Notes under the pieces: model-generated | The model's input: only the letters and a program-made list of their open reading frames with translations | Databases searched by the model: none | What the model was told of the DNA's origin: nothing | Translations under genes and position numbers: made by a program | Source: Halomonas sp. H10-9-1 | GTDB taxonomy: Bacteria > Pseudomonadota > Gammaproteobacteria > Pseudomonadales > Halomonadaceae | Length of the DNA stretch: 64,000 bases | Assembly (NCBI RefSeq): GCF_040147005.1 | Contig: NZ_JAMSHO010000001.1 | Location: 3,162,001 to 3,226,000 of the forward strand | Reading direction: 5' to 3' | Shown here: in pieces, positions 61,863 to 64,000 of the stretch | Numbering within the stretch: the first letter of the stretch is position 1 | Layout of the letters: the number at the start of each line of letters is the position of its first letter

Positions 61863-62846
61863 ATGCGCCTTCTCTCCACCAAGCTGCTCGCCGGTACCGT
61901 CGCCGGCACCCTGCTGGTCGCCGCCTCGGCCTCGGCCCAGGACCGCAGCGACTGGCCCGACAACTTTACCGTGGGCACCGCCAGCCAGGGCGGCACCTAC
62001 TTCGTCTACGGCTCCGGCTGGGCCAACCTGCTCGCCGACGAACTGGGACTCTCCGGCGGCGGCGAGGTCACCGGCGGCCCCAACCAGAACCTCGCCCTGG
62101 TGCACACCGGTGAGCTGGCGCTCGGTCTGACCACCATGGGTCCCGCCGCCGAGGCCCTGGCCGGCGAGAGCCCGCTGGCCCCCGGCATCCCGATGGACAA
62201 CGTCTGTGCGCTGTTCCCGATGTACGAGACCCCCTTCTCGATCACCGCCCTGTCCGACAGCGGCATCACGTCGATCGCCGACATCCCCGACGGTGCCAGC
62301 ATCGGCTTCGGCCCGGCGGCCTCCACCTCCGACACTTACTTCCCGGCCATCCTCGAAGAGCTGGGTGTCAATTTCGATCGCCGCAACGGCGGCTGGAACG
62401 ACCTGGGCGGCCAGCTTCAGGACGGCCTGATCGATGTCATCGCCTTCGCCGCTGGCATCCCGATTCCCGCGGTCAGCCAGCTCGAGGTGCAGACCGACAT
62501 CAACATCGTCGAGTTCACCGAAGAGGAACAGGCCAAGGTCCTCGAGGCGTTCCCGGTCTCGCCGTTCATGATCCCGGCCAGCACCTACCAGACCCTCGAG
62601 GAGGATGCCCGCGCCGTCTCCATGTGGAACTTCACCATCGCCGGCTGTGACCTGCCCGAGGACTTCGTCTACGAGATCACCAAGCTGAGCATGGAGAACA
62701 ACGACAAGATGCTGGACGTCCACCGCAGCGCCGCGACCAGCATCCCGGAGAACATCCAGTACAACACCGTGCTGCCGTTCCACCCGGGCGCCACGCGCTG
62801 GTACGAGGAGAACGGCTATGAGGTCCCCGACGCCCTGAAGCTGTAA
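61863..62846 (+). CDS. TAXI-type TRAP transporter solute-binding protein
   Basis: The 327-residue protein has a cleavable signal peptide (MRLLSTKLLAGTVAGTLLVA, then SASAQD) and the TAXI receptor domain: FTVGTASQGGTYFVYGSGWA, GGPNQNLALVHTGELALGLT, DNVCALFPMYETPFSITALS and FGPAASTSDTYFP. In the periplasm it would deliver a carboxylate-type ligand to the fused TRAP permease encoded next. Start at 61863 follows GGAG; six upstream in-frame codons (MQWSHA) are not needed. Highly acidic, as in halophilic bacteria. Confidence 0.93.
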   Translation: MRLLSTKLLAGTVAGTLLVAASASAQDRSDWPDNFTVGTASQGGTYFVYGSGWANLLADELGLSGGGEVTGGPNQNLALVHTGELALGLTTMGPAAEALAGESPLAPGIPMDNVCALFPMYETPFSITALSDSGITSIADIPDGASIGFGPAASTSDTYFPAILEELGVNFDRRNGGWNDLGGQLQDGLIDVIAFAAGIPIPAVSQLEVQTDINIVEFTEEEQAKVLEAFPVSPFMIPASTYQTLEEDARAVSMWNFTIAGCDLPEDFVYEITKLSMENNDKMLDVHRSAATSIPENIQYNTVLPFHPGATRWYEENGYEVPDALKL

Positions 62847-62933
62847 GCCGTCCCACCCCGGACGCCGCCTCGGCTCGCCCAGCGATCCGGGGCGGCGTGC
62901 TCGTCGTTTCGCCCCACACCCAAGGGTGTTTCC

Positions 62934-64000
62934 ATGTCGCACTCCCCCGATTCCCGAGACGACGTCGCCGCCGACGACGTCATCCAGCCCATCAACGCCG
63001 AGGGCGTCGATGAGGTCGCCGCCGAATCCAACCGGCGGCTCTATGGCGGCTGGCAGTGGCTGCTGTTCGGCGCCCTGGCCATTGCCTACTCGCTGTTCCA
63101 CCTGGTCTCGCTGAACGTCTACCCGCTGGAGACCTGGTCGTTTCGCATCCTGCATATCGCCGGCGCCCTGGTCCTCGGCTTCGGCTTCTATGCCGGCACC
63201 CGTTTCGCCGACCAGGAACGCGAACGCTCCGCCACCTGGATGCGTTGGCTGAGCTATGCCCTGCTGATCCCGGCGCTCTATACCCTGGTGCGGGTGGTGA
63301 TGATGTACCAGGCGATCAACGCAGGCGCCCTGCGCATCGCCCCGGAGATCGAGGCCTGGCACTTCGGCTATCCGCTGATGCTGACCACCGCCGCCGCCAT
63401 CCTGCTCTCCTGGCGCTACCGCCAGGTGCGCGAGGCTCTCTCCCCCGCCGATCTGGTGCTGATGGTCTGCTCCCTGTCGGTGGCCGGCTACCTGCTGGTG
63501 ATGTTCAACAGCCCGTTGCGCGCCTCCACCGGCACCCCCTTCGCGCCCGTCGGCATCTCCTATGCGGCCATCGCCGGCTCGCTGCTGATCCTCGAGCTGA
63601 CCCGCCGGGTCGCGGGCCTGGCACTGGTGGTCATCTCGGCCATCTTCCTGATCTACGTGTTCGCCGGCCCCTACCTACCGGGCTTCCTGGGCTACCCTGG
63701 GCTGTCTCTCAACCGCTTCTTCAGCCAGGTCTACACCGACGCCGGCATCCTCGGGCCGACCACCGCGGTCTCCTCCACCTATATCATCCTGTTCATCATC
63801 TTCGCGGCCTTCCTGCAGGCCTCCAAGGTCGGCGACTACTTCGTCAACTTCGCCTTCGCCGCCGCCGGCCGCGCCCGTGGTGGCCCCGCCAAGGTGTCGA
63901 TCTTCGCCTCCGGCCTGATGGGCATGATCAACGGCACCTCGGCCGGCAACGTGGTCTCCACCGGCTCGCTGACCATCCCGCTGATGAAGAAGGTGGGCTA
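62934..64000 (+). CDS. TRAP transporter fused permease, 4TM/12TM (3' part outside the window)
   Basis: 355 codons are visible from ATG 62934 (MSHSPDSRDDVAADDVIQPI). After an acidic cytoplasmic start come several membrane helices corresponding to the small DctQ-like part, then the large DctM-like part with SKVGDYFVNFAFAAAGRARG and FASGLMGMINGTSAGNVVST, the conserved GxSG-like region of TRAP permeases. Together with the TAXI receptor 87 bases upstream it forms a complete sodium-driven importer. The rest lies beyond position 64000. Confidence 0.93.
   Translation, partial: MSHSPDSRDDVAADDVIQPINAEGVDEVAAESNRRLYGGWQWLLFGALAIAYSLFHLVSLNVYPLETWSFRILHIAGALVLGFGFYAGTRFADQERERSATWMRWLSYALLIPALYTLVRVVMMYQAINAGALRIAPEIEAWHFGYPLMLTTAAAILLSWRYRQVREALSPADLVLMVCSLSVAGYLLVMFNSPLRASTGTPFAPVGISYAAIAGSLLILELTRRVAGLALVVISAIFLIYVFAGPYLPGFLGYPGLSLNRFFSQVYTDAGILGPTTAVSSTYIILFIIFAAFLQASKVGDYFVNFAFAAAGRARGGPAKVSIFASGLMGMINGTSAGNVVSTGSLTIPLMKKVG

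Overview
The window is a high-GC gammaproteobacterial chromosome segment. The ribosomal/RNA-polymerase cluster order, the tRNA-Tyr/Gly/Thr/Trp arrangement, coaX-birA next to an rrn operon, a PdhR-like regulator, YheV and TAXI-type TRAP genes point to a Halomonas-like member of the Oceanospirillales. That placement is inferred from remembered protein similarity, not from a search.

Layout. (1) 1-13153: the conserved information-processing cluster, all on the minus strand: tRNA-Trp, secE, nusG, rplK, rplA, rplJ, rplL, rpoB, rpoC, rpsL, rpsG (cut by the window edge), with an attenuator before rpoB, a structured rplJ leader and readable promoters before tRNA-Trp and rpsL. (2) 13225-35888: a 22.7 kb element integrated in the 3' part of tRNA-Thr(GGT), bounded by identical 46-bp direct repeats. 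It carries a tyrosine integrase, a RelB/ParE-type toxin-antitoxin pair, a BRCT protein, an excisionase-like regulator, an Ash-like protein, phage replication proteins (RepO-like and DnaB-like), a tail tape measure protein, a Nu1/DUF1441-type terminase small subunit, and many small helical unknowns. It has no capsid, portal, large terminase, other tail or lysis genes. Four insertion sequences (one IS5/IS427 type, two IS1182 type, one IS1380 type) add about 5.7 kb; two of them split element genes whose frames are restored exactly when the IS and one target duplication are removed. Without the ISs the element is about 17 kb and looks like a phage satellite that carries its own tape measure. (3) 35843-38255: tRNA-Thr, tRNA-Gly, tRNA-Tyr, coaX and birA. 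(4) 38263-43939: an rrn operon on the minus strand (16S, tRNA-Ile, tRNA-Ala, 23S, 5S) with two near-identical promoters, two boxA sites and a tRNA-like remnant in the spacer. (5) 44236-64000: a lipoprotein with repeated PPC-like domains; a lactate oxidation operon (lutA, lutB, lutC, a D-lactate dehydrogenase fused to an Fe-S module) divergent from a PdhR-like regulator that overlaps a DctB/DctD two-component pair; a YdjM-like membrane protein, a gamma-class carbonic anhydrase, a sodium symporter, oligopeptidase A, YheV, and the start of a TAXI-TRAP transporter operon.

How it fits together. In the host part, lactate is oxidised to pyruvate by the Lut/Dld enzymes. PdhR-box palindromes in the divergent intergenic region suggest pyruvate-responsive control by the adjacent regulator. 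DctB/DctD may activate a sigma-54 promoter such as the candidate before the TAXI-TRAP operon. In the element, Int plus the excisionase-like protein would move it, RepO/DnaB would replicate it, and the Nu1-like protein beside a candidate cos region would direct its DNA into helper capsids; the isolated tape measure protein is the most unusual component.
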